From NCBI GenBank assembly GCA_035292685.1, contig DATDPP010000060.1:1-64000 (forward strand): a stretch of DNA of 64,000 bases, read 5' to 3'. The position numbers and the translations under genes are program-made. Shown piece by piece: positions 43,337 through 52,547 of this stretch (position 1 is the stretch's first letter; each line of letters begins with the position of its first letter). The notes beneath the pieces are model-generated. The model saw only the letters and a list, made by a program, of their open reading frames with translations. It made no database searches and was not told the origin of the DNA. The DNA comes from JALYNX01 sp035292685 (GTDB taxonomy: Bacteria; Actinomycetota; Acidimicrobiia; Spongiisociales; ZC4RG35).

Positions 43337-44743
43337 TTGAACCGCCATCTCAAGAACCTGTCCGTAGCCACGATCGGCGCCGTCATCCTCTCGGCGTGCG
43401 GGGTCGGGACAGAGATCGACATCGCCGCCGCCCAGGAACAGTTCTGCTCGGATGTCGAGGAGTACGTGGTCGCCCTCGACGCTTACGGCGGTCTGTTCGA
43501 AGACGTCGAGTTGACGGTCGGAGACGTCAAGACCGCAGGTGAGGAACTGGAACCGGCACGCCAGGCAGTCCTCGACTCTGCCGCGGCGTTCGACGAGGCG
43601 GTACAGGCGGGGTCCGACCCTGGAGTGACCATCGAAATCGTCGAACCGGAAACGCTCGATGCGGTTGAGGAGGCAGACGCCGCCTTCGCGGAGGCGACAG
43701 CGGCCATCGATGAGGACACCCCGGTCATCGAGGCAGGAGTCCAGTTCACGTCGGCCGCCTACCAACTCGAGGTTGCCTGGGCACGGGTGTTCGCCGACGC
43801 GGGATGCATCGAGAATGAGGCCGAGGCAAAGCAGTGGGTTTCCGACTACGTGGCAGCGCTGCAGACCGATCTGGCTGCCGCCGGCTACTACCACGGTGAG
43901 GCGGACGGCATCTACGGGCCACAGACGATCGAGGCAGTGGAGCAACTCCAACAGGACGCCGGTCTTCCGGTCACCGGGCTGGTCGATCCGGCGACTCAGA
44001 TCGCATTGAGCGCAGCCCTGGGGCAACAGCAGTCGGCCGAGATCGGGGCACTGCAAGGCATCCTGATCACGACCGGGTACTACAGCGGTCCGGTCGACGG
44101 GGAATGGTCGCCTGAGTTGGAGGACGCCTTGAAGGCGCTGCAAACCGACCTCGGGGTGCCGGCCACCGGTGTCGTCGACGCCGCGACCCTGCGCGCCTTC
44201 GAGACCGCTTTGGCGGCGGAGGGTGAGCCGCCGCCTACGACCGCGACGACTGAGAGAGCGCCGACTACCACGGCTCCTACCGCCCCCACCACCACAGCGG
44301 CCGCGCCCACCACGACCGTGGCTGCGCCGCCGACCACAGTTGTACAAGACGGCATCCTCGAGGTGCTCGCCGCAGAGGGAGAGTTCACCCAGTTCCTGGC
44401 TGCGATCGATGCCGCAGGGCTCACCGAGACGTTGTCGGGGCCGGACCCCTACACGCTGTTCGCTCCAACTGACGCTGCGTTCGCCGAACTCGCCGAGCCA
44501 CTGCCGACAGATCCTGACGCACTGCAGGCGTTCGTGCTCTATCACGTGGTGGGAGGTCTATTGCCCGCATTCGACCTGGAGGAGGTCACCTTTGTCGTGA
44601 CCGCCCAGGGTGGAGCCATAAGCGTCGCGGTCGAGCAAGGCTTCATAGTCCTGAATGGCGCATCAACCGTGACGGTCAGCAACGTGGCCGGGAGCAACGG
44701 GCTCGCCCACGTGGTCAACGCCGTGCTCATCCCGCCGGGATAG
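43337..44743 (+). CDS. Lipoprotein with two peptidoglycan-binding domains and a fasciclin (FAS1) domain
   Basis: The protein has about 468 residues, with signal and lipobox VILSAC, a helical domain with two Cys (about 30-165), two PG_binding_1 repeats (DLAAAGYYHGEADGIYGPQTIEAVEQ; ILITTGYYSGPVDGEWSPELEDALKA), a Thr/Pro/Ala linker and a FAS1 domain (TLFAPTDAAFAELAEPLPTDP, LYHVVGG, NGLAHVVNAVL). It should bridge the lipid-anchored surface to peptidoglycan and a further ligand. TTG 43337 has GAGGG upstream and gives a normal signal peptide; TTG 43301 is the longer alternative overlapping the previous stop. Confidence 0.8.
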   Translation: MNRHLKNLSVATIGAVILSACGVGTEIDIAAAQEQFCSDVEEYVVALDAYGGLFEDVELTVGDVKTAGEELEPARQAVLDSAAAFDEAVQAGSDPGVTIEIVEPETLDAVEEADAAFAEATAAIDEDTPVIEAGVQFTSAAYQLEVAWARVFADAGCIENEAEAKQWVSDYVAALQTDLAAAGYYHGEADGIYGPQTIEAVEQLQQDAGLPVTGLVDPATQIALSAALGQQQSAEIGALQGILITTGYYSGPVDGEWSPELEDALKALQTDLGVPATGVVDAATLRAFETALAAEGEPPPTTATTERAPTTTAPTAPTTTAAAPTTTVAAPPTTVVQDGILEVLAAEGEFTQFLAAIDAAGLTETLSGPDPYTLFAPTDAAFAELAEPLPTDPDALQAFVLYHVVGGLLPAFDLEEVTFVVTAQGGAISVAVEQGFIVLNGASTVTVSNVAGSNGLAHVVNAVLIPPG

Positions 44744-44757
44744 TCCTACGTCTGGGA

Positions 44758-45192
44758 ATGCGACGCTGTCCGCCCTCAGTGTTGATCGTGGTCCTGGTCG
44801 CCGCCTGCGCCGGCAGCGCTGCGACAACGACCACCGAGTTGCCAGCGGCTACCTCGATGACCACCGCGCCGACGGAGACCACGAGCACCCAGGCCGTGAT
44901 CACCCACACATCACCCGACAGCACCACGACAGTTCCGTCACCGGATGTGACCGTGGCGGGCGGCGTCGTCGATGGACCGGATCTCTTCGAGTACGCCCTC
45001 GGCGATCAGGTGAAGATCACGGTGGTGACGGATGTCGCCGACGAGATCCATGTCCACGGATACGACCTGAGGTATGACGCCGAGCCCGGGGTCCCGGTCG
45101 AGATCTCCTTCGAGGCAGATGCTCAGGGCATCTTCGAAGTCGAGCTTGAGACGACTCGCCTCCCACTGTTCGAGCTCCGAGTAACTTCCTGA
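44758..45192 (+). CDS. Cupredoxin-like lipoprotein
   Basis: This 144-residue protein has lipobox LVAAC (Cys17), a Thr/Ser/Pro linker up to about 62 and a small beta domain, whose VADEIHVHGYDLRYDAEPGVPVEIS and closing GIFEVEL strands match the cupredoxin-like fold of EfeO/copper-binding proteins. The HxH in IHVHGYD could bind copper, but the usual Cys/Met ligands of blue-copper sites are missing. It precedes a membrane protein by a 1-nt overlap (TGATG) and lies upstream of the oxidase genes, suggesting copper supply or sensing. Confidence 0.7.
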   Translation: MRRCPPSVLIVVLVAACAGSAATTTTELPAATSMTTAPTETTSTQAVITHTSPDSTTTVPSPDVTVAGGVVDGPDLFEYALGDQVKITVVTDVADEIHVHGYDLRYDAEPGVPVEISFEADAQGIFEVELETTRLPLFELRVTS

Positions 45193-46547
45193 TGAGGCGT
45201 TGCGCCGGGGTTCTCGGCGGTGCCCTGCTCCTCGTGCTCCTAAGCCCTGGGACCGCTTTCGCCCACGGCATAGGCGGGCGTCTCGACCTTCCGGTCCCGG
45301 TGACCTATTTCGTTGCCGCCGCCGGTTTCGTCGTCGTCGCCAGCTTCGTCGCCCTGGCGGTGCTCTGGCCCGAGCCCCGTCTTCAGGATGGTCCCCGCTA
45401 CGAGCCGGCGAGGTTAACCGTTCCTCGAAGAGGGCTGCTTCCGCTGATGGGAGTGGTCGGCCTCTGCTTCGTCATCGGGCAATTGATGATCCCATTCTTC
45501 GGCCTCGAGGTCGACACCACCCGGCCTTCTATTGCCCCGGTTCTGGTTTGGGTGGTGTTCTGGCTGGTGGTCCCATTCGCCGGGGCGGTCATTGGGGACT
45601 GGTACACCGACATCAACCCCTGGCGCACCCTGGGCCGGGTGCTCGGTATCGGCAGGAGGGAGCGACTCTGGGTGATCGATCGCTTGGGGACCTGGCCGGC
45701 CGCACTCCTACTGCTCTCTTTCACGTGGTTGGAGTTGATCAACCCCAACGGAGGGTCACCGATCACTCTGGCGATTGCGGCTCTGGTCTACACCTTGTTA
45801 CTGATGGGGGTGATGGCCTATGCAGGCCGGGAGGCGGGTTTGGCCGTGTTCGACGCTTTCACCCCGTACAACCGGATGATCTCTTCGCTTTCACCATTGG
45901 GTCGTCGTGAGGACGGAAGACTGGTGTGGCGGGGCTGGCTTCGTGCCCTCACCGTCCTCCCCGAGTGGCAAGGTGGCCTGGCCGCGTTGGTCGTCGTGGC
46001 TATTGGGACTGTCACCTTCGACGGAGCCCAGGGAACCGCCTGGTTCCGGTCTGCGTTCGGAGGCATGGCTTCGATGATCGGAGCGACGATCCTTCTTCTG
46101 AGCTCGGTCGTGCTGATCGGTCTTGCCTACTGGCTTGCCTCATGGGTCGCAGCTCGTCTGATTGGCCCAGCCTGGACCGCGCGCCGTGTGGCCATCCGCT
46201 TCGCCCACACCCTGGTTCCGATCGCGCTTGCATACGCCGTTGCCCACTATCTCACCCTGATCGTCTTCGAAGGCCAGCAGTTGATCGCGGCGGTGTCTGA
46301 CCCCTTCGCTCTCGGTTGGGACCTGTTCGGGACCGCTGGCCGGAAGGTGGACTTCTTCATCACAGCCAGCGAGCCGATCTGGTACGCGCAGGTGGCCGTG
46401 ATCGTGACCGGGCATGTCATCGGTGTCATCCTGGCCCACGACCGGGCGCTTGCGGACTTTGGACTGGACGCGGTGCGTTCCCAATACGCGATGCTTGTCC
46501 TTATGGTGGCCCTCACCACGCTCGGGTTGTTGGTCCTTTCCGGATGA
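45192..46547 (+). CDS. Polytopic membrane protein ('fenitrothion hydrolase'-type family)
   Basis: This 451-residue protein has a cleavable-looking signal (SPGTAFA, then HGIGGRLDLPVP) and about ten to eleven membrane helices. Relatives are often annotated as fenitrothion hydrolase, but they occur next to oxidase genes in actinobacteria and their real role is unknown. Cleavage after AFA would leave His as the first residue, a feature seen in CopC-type copper proteins; its location just after the cupredoxin-like gene fits a copper role. It overlaps both neighbours (1 and 4 nt). Confidence 0.6.
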   Translation: MRRCAGVLGGALLLVLLSPGTAFAHGIGGRLDLPVPVTYFVAAAGFVVVASFVALAVLWPEPRLQDGPRYEPARLTVPRRGLLPLMGVVGLCFVIGQLMIPFFGLEVDTTRPSIAPVLVWVVFWLVVPFAGAVIGDWYTDINPWRTLGRVLGIGRRERLWVIDRLGTWPAALLLLSFTWLELINPNGGSPITLAIAALVYTLLLMGVMAYAGREAGLAVFDAFTPYNRMISSLSPLGRREDGRLVWRGWLRALTVLPEWQGGLAALVVVAIGTVTFDGAQGTAWFRSAFGGMASMIGATILLLSSVVLIGLAYWLASWVAARLIGPAWTARRVAIRFAHTLVPIALAYAVAHYLTLIVFEGQQLIAAVSDPFALGWDLFGTAGRKVDFFITASEPIWYAQVAVIVTGHVIGVILAHDRALADFGLDAVRSQYAMLVLMVALTTLGLLVLSG

Positions 46548-46714
46548 TGCTCACATTTGCCCACTATTGGGGGATCGATGAGGTCGGGGTCTTTGTGATC
46601 CCGGCCCTGGCTGCGATCCTCGGGTTGCGATGGGCGGAGCGCAGAGCGCGGAAGGCGGCCGAAACGAGAAGACTGCAGGAAGAGGGGACCCAGGAGCCAA
46701 CGGATGTCGACTGA
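46544..46714 (+). CDS. 56-residue single-pass membrane protein
   Basis: ATG 46544 overlaps the previous stop by 4 nt and opens a 56-codon frame: a hydrophobic segment (about residues 12-28, VGVFVIPALAAILGLRW), then a charged Arg/Glu helix ending in EPTDVD. It shares 11 nt with the start of ctaB. Its place between two membrane-protein genes of the oxidase run supports a real gene. It may be an oxidase accessory subunit. A second ATG directly follows the first. Confidence 0.6.
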   Translation: MMLTFAHYWGIDEVGVFVIPALAAILGLRWAERRARKAAETRRLQEEGTQEPTDVD

Positions 46715-47627
46715 TCACCCCGGATCGCCGTTGACGCCGGAGGTCGTTCTGTCGGTGCCTGCGCAACGGGCCAGGTCGACCTTCACGGCTTACCTGGCAC
46801 TCACCAAGCCTCGCATCATCGAGTTGCTACTCATCACCACGGTGCCGGCGATGGTGCTGGCGGCCGGCACCTGGCCCGGGGCCTGGATCCTGCTCACGAC
46901 GCTGATCGGGGGCACCCTTTCCGCGGGCGGCGCCAACGCCCTCAACAACTACTTCGATCGTGACATCGACGAAGTGATGCGGCGGACCAGGACCCGCCCC
47001 CTGGCAAGACATGAAATAGCGCCCATCAACGCCCTTGTCTTCGGCATCTGCCTTGGAGTCGCAGGGTTCGCATGGCTCTGGGCCACCACCAACCTCCTGG
47101 CCGCCTCCATCTCGACCGCGGCTCTTCTCTTCTATGTCCTGGTCTACACGGTGGTCCTGAAGCGGTCGACGACCCAAAACATCGTTATCGGAGGAGCGGC
47201 CGGGGCCGCCCCGGTGTTGGTCGGTTGGGCCGCGATCACAGGAGGACTCGAGCTGTCGGCATGGCTGCTGTTCCTCATCGTCTTCTACTGGACCCCCCCA
47301 CATTTCTGGGCACTCGCCATCCGCTATCGAGAGGACTACGCCCGGGCCGGGGTTCCCATGCTCCCGGTAGTCGTCGGGGTCGAGGCCACCACCAGGAAGA
47401 TGCTCCTCTACACCTCTCTCATGGTCGGCATCACCCTGCTCCTGGTGCCGGTTGCCGGGATGAGCTGGATCTACTTGGTGGCCGCGATCGGGCTTGGTGC
47501 CTGGTTCCTCTGGGACTCCTGGCGGGTGTACCGGCAACCGGATGAGGCGATGCGCCTGTTCACCACTTCGACGGTGTATCTCGCCGCTCTGTTTGCCTCG
47601 GTGATGCTGGATGTGCTGATCCGATGA
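46704..47627 (+). CDS. ctaB: Protoheme IX farnesyltransferase CtaB (heme O synthase)
   Basis: This 307-residue polytopic prenyltransferase makes heme O for oxidases. It has the Asp-rich active site NNYFDRDIDEVMRRTRTRPL (about residues 75-95), the second motif YWTPPHFWALAIRYREDY, and GVPMLPVVVG. The family's UbiA fold of nine helices is present. A heme A synthase (ctaA) is not in this window. The start is inside the end of the 56-residue gene; the stop overlaps the next lipoprotein gene (ATGA). Confidence 0.93.
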   Translation: MSTDHPGSPLTPEVVLSVPAQRARSTFTAYLALTKPRIIELLLITTVPAMVLAAGTWPGAWILLTTLIGGTLSAGGANALNNYFDRDIDEVMRRTRTRPLARHEIAPINALVFGICLGVAGFAWLWATTNLLAASISTAALLFYVLVYTVVLKRSTTQNIVIGGAAGAAPVLVGWAAITGGLELSAWLLFLIVFYWTPPHFWALAIRYREDYARAGVPMLPVVVGVEATTRKMLLYTSLMVGITLLLVPVAGMSWIYLVAAIGLGAWFLWDSWRVYRQPDEAMRLFTTSTVYLAALFASVMLDVLIR

Positions 47628-48460
47628 GACGGCTCTTGCCCGCCCTCGCCGGAGCCCTTCTCCTGATCGGGGCTTGCTCGTCTGAGGAGGTGACGCCATT
47701 CGGCATCGTCGCCTCCTCCCAGGCAGCCATCGGGGTCGGAGAGCAGCGGGTCATGTTCGGGTTGATCGACCAGGAGACCAACGAGTATCTGGCCTCGCCG
47801 GACCACCCGGCCACTGTCACCCTTCGTGACGAGAACGGGGCCCCGATCGACACCTATCCCACCGAGTTCTTGTGGACTGTCGAGGATGTCCGGGGCCTCT
47901 ATGTGGCCCAGTTGGTGATCCCCGAGGCCGCCACCTACCAGGTCACTATCGACGCGGAGGGATTCGCCACCGCGGGCCCGATGGGGTTGGTGGCGGTCGA
48001 GGATCCGGCGGTCGCCCACCGCGGCGATGCGGCCCCGCCCTCGCAAACCCGGGTTTTCGCCGATTACCCCGACCTGGCGGTCATCACTTCGGATCCTGAG
48101 CCCGACCCCGCCATGTACGAGGTGTCCGTTGCCCAGGCGGTGACGGGAGGAAGCCCGGCAGTGATCGTCTTTGCCACCCCGGGGTTTTGCGTGAGCGAAT
48201 CGTGTGGCCCGCTTCTTGATCAGGTGAAGAGCCTGCGCCAGGGCTACCCCGGGGTCGAGTTCGTCCATGTTGAGATCTACGAGGATCTCCAGGTGAGCGA
48301 CCGCAATGAGTTGACCCCGGTGCCGGCCGTCGTCGAGTGGGGTCTGCCTTCCGAGCCCTGGGTGTTCATCGTCGACAGCACCGGCACGGTCACCGCCTCT
48401 TTTGAGGGGGCGGCCAGTGAGGGCGAGCTTCGCTCGGCGATCGACGCTGTTGCGGGCTAA
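47624..48460 (+). CDS. Thioredoxin-fold lipoprotein with CX4C motif
   Basis: This 278-residue protein has lipobox LIGAC (Cys18), a beta-rich domain (about 25-125, similar to carbohydrate- or ligand-binding Ig-like folds) and a C-terminal thioredoxin domain with FATPGFCVSESCG (Cys189, Cys194). The CX4C spacing is unlike the CXXC of TlpA/ResA and the CX3C of SCO proteins. Between ctaB and ctaC, a thiol or copper role in CuA assembly is an attractive reading. No SCO-like His ligand is obvious. Confidence 0.7.
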   Translation: MRRLLPALAGALLLIGACSSEEVTPFGIVASSQAAIGVGEQRVMFGLIDQETNEYLASPDHPATVTLRDENGAPIDTYPTEFLWTVEDVRGLYVAQLVIPEAATYQVTIDAEGFATAGPMGLVAVEDPAVAHRGDAAPPSQTRVFADYPDLAVITSDPEPDPAMYEVSVAQAVTGGSPAVIVFATPGFCVSESCGPLLDQVKSLRQGYPGVEFVHVEIYEDLQVSDRNELTPVPAVVEWGLPSEPWVFIVDSTGTVTASFEGAASEGELRSAIDAVAG

Positions 48461-48519
48461 TCCGGGCGAATCCGCGTAAGTTGGTCGGCGGTTGGCAAGG
48501 TCCGTATGATGCCGGACCG

Positions 48520-49581
48520 ATGGCTCGGTCCCGTCAACTTTTCGCCCGCCTCGGCGCTGTGGTCGGGTCGGTCCTTGTTCTCAGCGCCTGTTCGCTGATC
48601 GAGATCCAAGACGACCCGATGACCACCTTCGATCCGAAGGGGCCGTTTGCCCGTCAAGAGAACGACCTGTTCTGGCCGGTCTTCTGGATCGCCACTGCGG
48701 TCTTTGTCCTCGTGGAGGGGGCGATCCTGGTCGCGGTCTTCCTGTTTCGGGACCGGGAAGGAGCCAAGGAGGCCAAACAGCTGCACGGCAGCCCCAAACT
48801 CGAGGTGGTTTGGACCGTGATCCCCGCCCTGATCCTGGCGGTGATCGCAGTTCCTTCGACGGCGGCCGTCTTCGACCTCACCGAGTGCAGCGACGACGTG
48901 ATGCAGATCGACGTGATCGGGCATCAGTGGTGGTTCGAGTATCAGTACCCCGATGCCGGCGTGGCCACGGCCAATGTGATGGTGATCCCGGCCGGGCAAG
49001 AGGTTTGCCTCAACATGACCTCGGAGGATGTGATCCACAACTTCTGGGTCCCGGCTCTCAACGGCAAGCGGTATCTGATTCCGGGCCAGACCACCCTGCT
49101 GCGCCTTCAGGCCGACGAGCCGGGGGATTACTGGGGTCAGTGTGCCGAGTTCTGCGGCCTGTCCCACTCACTGATGCGGGCCCGGGTGACCGCGATGACA
49201 CCAGCCGACTACGAGGACTGGCTGGTCGAGCAGAAGAAACCGACCCAGCTCCCGGTCGAGGGAACTCCTGAGTACGAGGGCTATCAGGTCTTCATCGGGC
49301 CCAAGGGTTGCACCCAGTGCCACACGGTGCGCTTCGATGACGAGGCGGCCTCCAACATCATTCCTGCCGGCTCGTTCTCCGGCCCAGAGCTGACCCATTT
49401 CGCGTCGCGCGAGGTGTTCGCAGGGGCCACCCTGCCGGGCGAGGGCCAGACCAAAGACGAAGCGCTCAGGGAATGGCTGGTGGACCCGCCTTTCTACAAG
49501 CCCGGTAGCTTCATGCCCTTCCTGGCCCTCACCGAACAGGAGATCGACGCCTTGATCGCCTGGCTGGAGAGCAACGAATGA
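48520..49581 (+). CDS. ctaC: Cytochrome c oxidase subunit II with fused cytochrome c domain
   Basis: This 353-residue protein has a signal with lipobox VLSAC (Cys24), two membrane helices and a periplasmic cupredoxin domain with the CuA ligands in CAEFCGLSHSLM plus the upstream His in VIHNFWVP. The aromatic QWWFEYQYP is conserved. The C-terminal domain has a heme c site CTQCH near residue 264 and a distal Met in GSFMPF. This is the caa3-type layout. ATG 48520 is chosen; an in-frame GTG upstream would spoil the signal. It overlaps ctaD by 4 nt. Confidence 0.92.
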   Translation: MARSRQLFARLGAVVGSVLVLSACSLIEIQDDPMTTFDPKGPFARQENDLFWPVFWIATAVFVLVEGAILVAVFLFRDREGAKEAKQLHGSPKLEVVWTVIPALILAVIAVPSTAAVFDLTECSDDVMQIDVIGHQWWFEYQYPDAGVATANVMVIPAGQEVCLNMTSEDVIHNFWVPALNGKRYLIPGQTTLLRLQADEPGDYWGQCAEFCGLSHSLMRARVTAMTPADYEDWLVEQKKPTQLPVEGTPEYEGYQVFIGPKGCTQCHTVRFDDEAASNIIPAGSFSGPELTHFASREVFAGATLPGEGQTKDEALREWLVDPPFYKPGSFMPFLALTEQEIDALIAWLESNE

Positions 49582-51608
49582 CAGCTACCGCCGAACGGCC
49601 CCAAACCACCATCTTCCGCCGCCCGTCGGCGAAGACCGGGATCTGGTCCTGGGTGACCACCGTCGACCACAAGCGGATCGGCATCATGTACGGATACGCC
49701 GCCTTCACCTTCTTCATCATCGGGGGGGTGGAGGCGCTTCTGCTCCGAATCCAACTGGCGCAGGCCAACGCCGAGTTCCTCACCGCAGGTGCCTACAACG
49801 CCTTGTTCACCATGCATGGCACGACGATGATCTTCCTCTTCGTGATGCCGGCGTCGGCGGCGTTCATGAACTATCTGCTCCCACTGATGATCGGGGCTCG
49901 GGACGTGGCCTTCCCCAGGTTGAACGCCCTCTCCTGGTGGCTCTTCCTGTTCGGCGGGATCTTCCTCTATTCGACGTTCATCTTCGGCACCTCCCTGGCC
50001 CCGATCGGATTGGATGGGGCAGGCGGGATCAACGGCAACATTCCTCTGGGAGGTGGGCCCGGCAGTTTCAACTTCCTCGCCAACTCGCCCAACGGGGGAT
50101 GGTTTGGTTACCAACCGAACGCCGGACCGCTCTACTCGGCGGGCACCGTCATGGACTATTGGGCCCTGGGGGTGCAGATCCTGGGTCTCGCCTCGTTGGT
50201 ATCCGCGGTCAACTTCCTCGTCACCATCCTCAACTTGCGGGCAAAGGGAATGCGTTTGCTCCGGATGCCGGTGTTTGTCTGGATGTCGACGGTGGTCGCC
50301 TTTCTACTGCTGTTCTCACTCCCGATCATCGCGGTGGCCCTGTTCATGGTGACCTTCGATCGCCAGTTCGGAACCTTGTTCTTCGCCCCGGTTGGTGGGG
50401 GGGACCCGATGCTGTGGCAGCACCTGTTCTGGTTGTTCGGCCATCCCGAGGTCTACATCCTGGTCCTGCCCGCGATGGGCATGGTCTCCGACATCCTCCC
50501 CACCTTCTCCCGTAAGCCGCTCTTCGGCTACGCGGCGGTGGTCTTCGCCGGTGCCGCCATCGGGTTTCTCGGTTTCGGGGTGTGGGCCCACCACATGTTC
50601 TCCTCAGGGATCACCCCGGTGGCCCAGGCGGCGTTTGGGCTGTCGACGATGATCATCGCCATCCCCACCGGGATCAAGATCTTCAACTGGCTGGGGACCA
50701 TGTGGATGGGGCGAATCCAACTCAAGACCCCGATGTTGTTCGCGATCGGCTTCCTGGCGATGTTCACCATCGGTGGCTTGTCGGGAGTGACCCACGCCGT
50801 TGTGCCTTCCGATTGGCAGCAGACAGACACCTACTACATCGTGGCCCACTTCCATTACGTGCTGTTCGGCGGAGCCATCTTCGGGCTGTTCGGAGGCCTC
50901 TACTACTGGTTCCCCAAGCTCACAGGAAGGCTGATGGATGAGAGATTGGGAAAGACCCATTTCTGGCTCATGTTCCTCGGGTTCAACCTCACCTTCGCTC
51001 CGATGCACTGGTTGGGCCTGCAGGGCATGGTGCGTCGAACCTGGAAATACGCACCGGAGACGGGTCTCGAGCCTTGGAACCTGGCGGTGACTATCGGGGC
51101 GTTCATCATCGCCCTTTCGATACTGGTATTCATCTTCAACTGGTACCGGAGCAAACGCCATGGCGAGCTGTCTGGTCTCGATCCGTGGGACGCCCGAACC
51201 ATCGAGTGGATGTCACCCAACCCAACTCCCGAGTACAACTTCGCCGAGCTACCGGTGGTGACCCGTCTCGACCATTTCTGGCATCTGAAGTACGACGAAG
51301 ACGCCGACGGGCGTGCGGTCCGCAAGCCCGATGCGGACGAGATCCTCGCCAAGATCGAGCACGATCAGCTCAACCCGGCCGCCCCGATCCACCTCCCCAA
51401 TCCCTCGTATTTCCCGGTCTTCGTGGCGTTGGGCATTCCTCTCATCTTCTACGGGATCATCTACCACCTGACGCCTTGGGGAAAGGCTCTCATCCTGGTC
51501 GGCTTCATCGTCACCCTGGTATCGGTTATCGGGTGGGCGATCGAGCCGGTCGAGGAGCCACATCACGTCGAGGACGATGACGAGAGTGAGGTGGCTGCCC
51601 ATGGCTGA
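49578..51608 (+). CDS. ctaD: Cytochrome c oxidase subunit I
   Basis: This 676-residue heme-copper oxidase core has twelve helices. Key features are the low-spin heme His in the FTMHGTTMIFL region, LFGHPEVYILVLPAMG with the His-Tyr cross-link and the Glu of the A1-type D channel, WAHHMF for CuB, HFHYVLFGGAIF for the heme pair, and the Lys-channel Lys in PTGIKIFNWLGTMW. It is full length and reduces O2 to water while pumping protons. The extended C-terminus after residue 550 is hydrophilic with one or two extra helices. Confidence 0.95.
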   Translation: MTATAERPQTTIFRRPSAKTGIWSWVTTVDHKRIGIMYGYAAFTFFIIGGVEALLLRIQLAQANAEFLTAGAYNALFTMHGTTMIFLFVMPASAAFMNYLLPLMIGARDVAFPRLNALSWWLFLFGGIFLYSTFIFGTSLAPIGLDGAGGINGNIPLGGGPGSFNFLANSPNGGWFGYQPNAGPLYSAGTVMDYWALGVQILGLASLVSAVNFLVTILNLRAKGMRLLRMPVFVWMSTVVAFLLLFSLPIIAVALFMVTFDRQFGTLFFAPVGGGDPMLWQHLFWLFGHPEVYILVLPAMGMVSDILPTFSRKPLFGYAAVVFAGAAIGFLGFGVWAHHMFSSGITPVAQAAFGLSTMIIAIPTGIKIFNWLGTMWMGRIQLKTPMLFAIGFLAMFTIGGLSGVTHAVVPSDWQQTDTYYIVAHFHYVLFGGAIFGLFGGLYYWFPKLTGRLMDERLGKTHFWLMFLGFNLTFAPMHWLGLQGMVRRTWKYAPETGLEPWNLAVTIGAFIIALSILVFIFNWYRSKRHGELSGLDPWDARTIEWMSPNPTPEYNFAELPVVTRLDHFWHLKYDEDADGRAVRKPDADEILAKIEHDQLNPAAPIHLPNPSYFPVFVALGIPLIFYGIIYHLTPWGKALILVGFIVTLVSVIGWAIEPVEEPHHVEDDDESEVAAHG

Positions 51609-52242
51609 CCTGCTTCACGACACCGCCCCCGACCAGCACGGCGCGGGCCCGCCCAATCCCGAGCACGAGTCGACCGGTGTCGACAACCGGAAACTCGGGA
51701 TGTGGCTATTCCTCAGTTCGGAGTTCCTGTTATTCGGGGCCCTGATCTCGAACTATCTGCTGTATTCGAACCGGCCGGGCTACTCCATCTATCCCGCCGA
51801 GATCTATGACATTCCGTTCACCTCGGTCAGCTCCTTCGTCCTGTTGATGAGCTCGTTGACGATGGTTCTGTCCCACAACGCTTTGACACGAGGCGACATC
51901 AACGGGACCAGGACATGGCTGTTTGCCACGGCAGCCTTGGGTTCGGTGTTCCTCGGTGGCCAGGTCTTTGAGTTCACGGAGTTCGTCGTCAACGACGGCA
52001 TGACGCTCAGCACCGACCCCGCGGCCTCGGCCTTCTACGTTCTCACCGGCTTCCACGGCACCCATGTCGCGATCGGAGTGATCATGCTCCTCTCCTTGTG
52101 GGGCATCGCACGACGTCCGGGTGGGCTCAGCGAGAAGCATGGGATGAATCTCGAATTGGTCGGCCTCTACTGGCACTTCGTGGACATCATCTGGATCGTG
52201 ATCTTCACCGTCGTCTACCTGCTGTCGGTGCCTCCCACATGA
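51601..52242 (+). CDS. ctaE: Cytochrome c oxidase subunit III
   Basis: This 213-residue membrane protein has about five helices. KLGMWLFLSSEFLLFGALISNYLLYS and FYVLTGFHGTHVAIGVIMLL are the family blocks, and VGLYWHFVDIIWIVIFTVVYL ends the last helix. It stabilises the oxidase core. ATG 51601 overlaps ctaD by 8 nt; a GTG/ATG eight codons earlier (51577) is an alternative. Confidence 0.93.
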   Translation: MADLLHDTAPDQHGAGPPNPEHESTGVDNRKLGMWLFLSSEFLLFGALISNYLLYSNRPGYSIYPAEIYDIPFTSVSSFVLLMSSLTMVLSHNALTRGDINGTRTWLFATAALGSVFLGGQVFEFTEFVVNDGMTLSTDPAASAFYVLTGFHGTHVAIGVIMLLSLWGIARRPGGLSEKHGMNLELVGLYWHFVDIIWIVIFTVVYLLSVPPT

Positions 52243-52547
52243 CCACCGAGCATCACCACCCCACACCAAGCCAGTATTGGAAGATCGCGGTGCTCCTGGG
52301 GGTCCTCACTGCGATCGAGGTGGGCTTGTACTACATGAACCGGGAGTACGACCTCGGGGTCCTGAACTCCGTCTCGCTGATCATGCTGGCGACCCTGAAA
52401 TTCATCATCGTCGTCGCCTTCTACATGCATCTCCGTTACGAGAAGTCGACACTCAGCCGGTTCTTCACCGGTGGGTTCGTGCTGGCCGCCTGTCTCTACA
52501 CCGTGGTCCTCGCGGCACTTGGAGTCCTGGTCATCAGGGGAGCCTGA
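52239..52547 (+). CDS. Cytochrome c oxidase subunit IV (prokaryotic type)
   Basis: This 102-residue protein has three helices: WKIAVLLGVLTAIEVGLYY, LNSVSLIMLATLKFIIVVAFYMHLRYE and GFVLAACLYTVVLAALGVL. VVAFYMHLRYE is the hallmark of the COX4_pro/CyoD-like family. The position right after ctaE and the ATGA overlap confirm it. The stop overlaps the assembly gene start by one base. Confidence 0.9.
   Translation: MTTEHHHPTPSQYWKIAVLLGVLTAIEVGLYYMNREYDLGVLNSVSLIMLATLKFIIVVAFYMHLRYEKSTLSRFFTGGFVLAACLYTVVLAALGVLVIRGA

Noticed and set aside
43322..44545. 407-codon minus-strand frame
   Set aside because: Antisense to the PG-binding/FAS1 lipoprotein, whose domains are clear; the shadow is Arg/Gly-rich low complexity.
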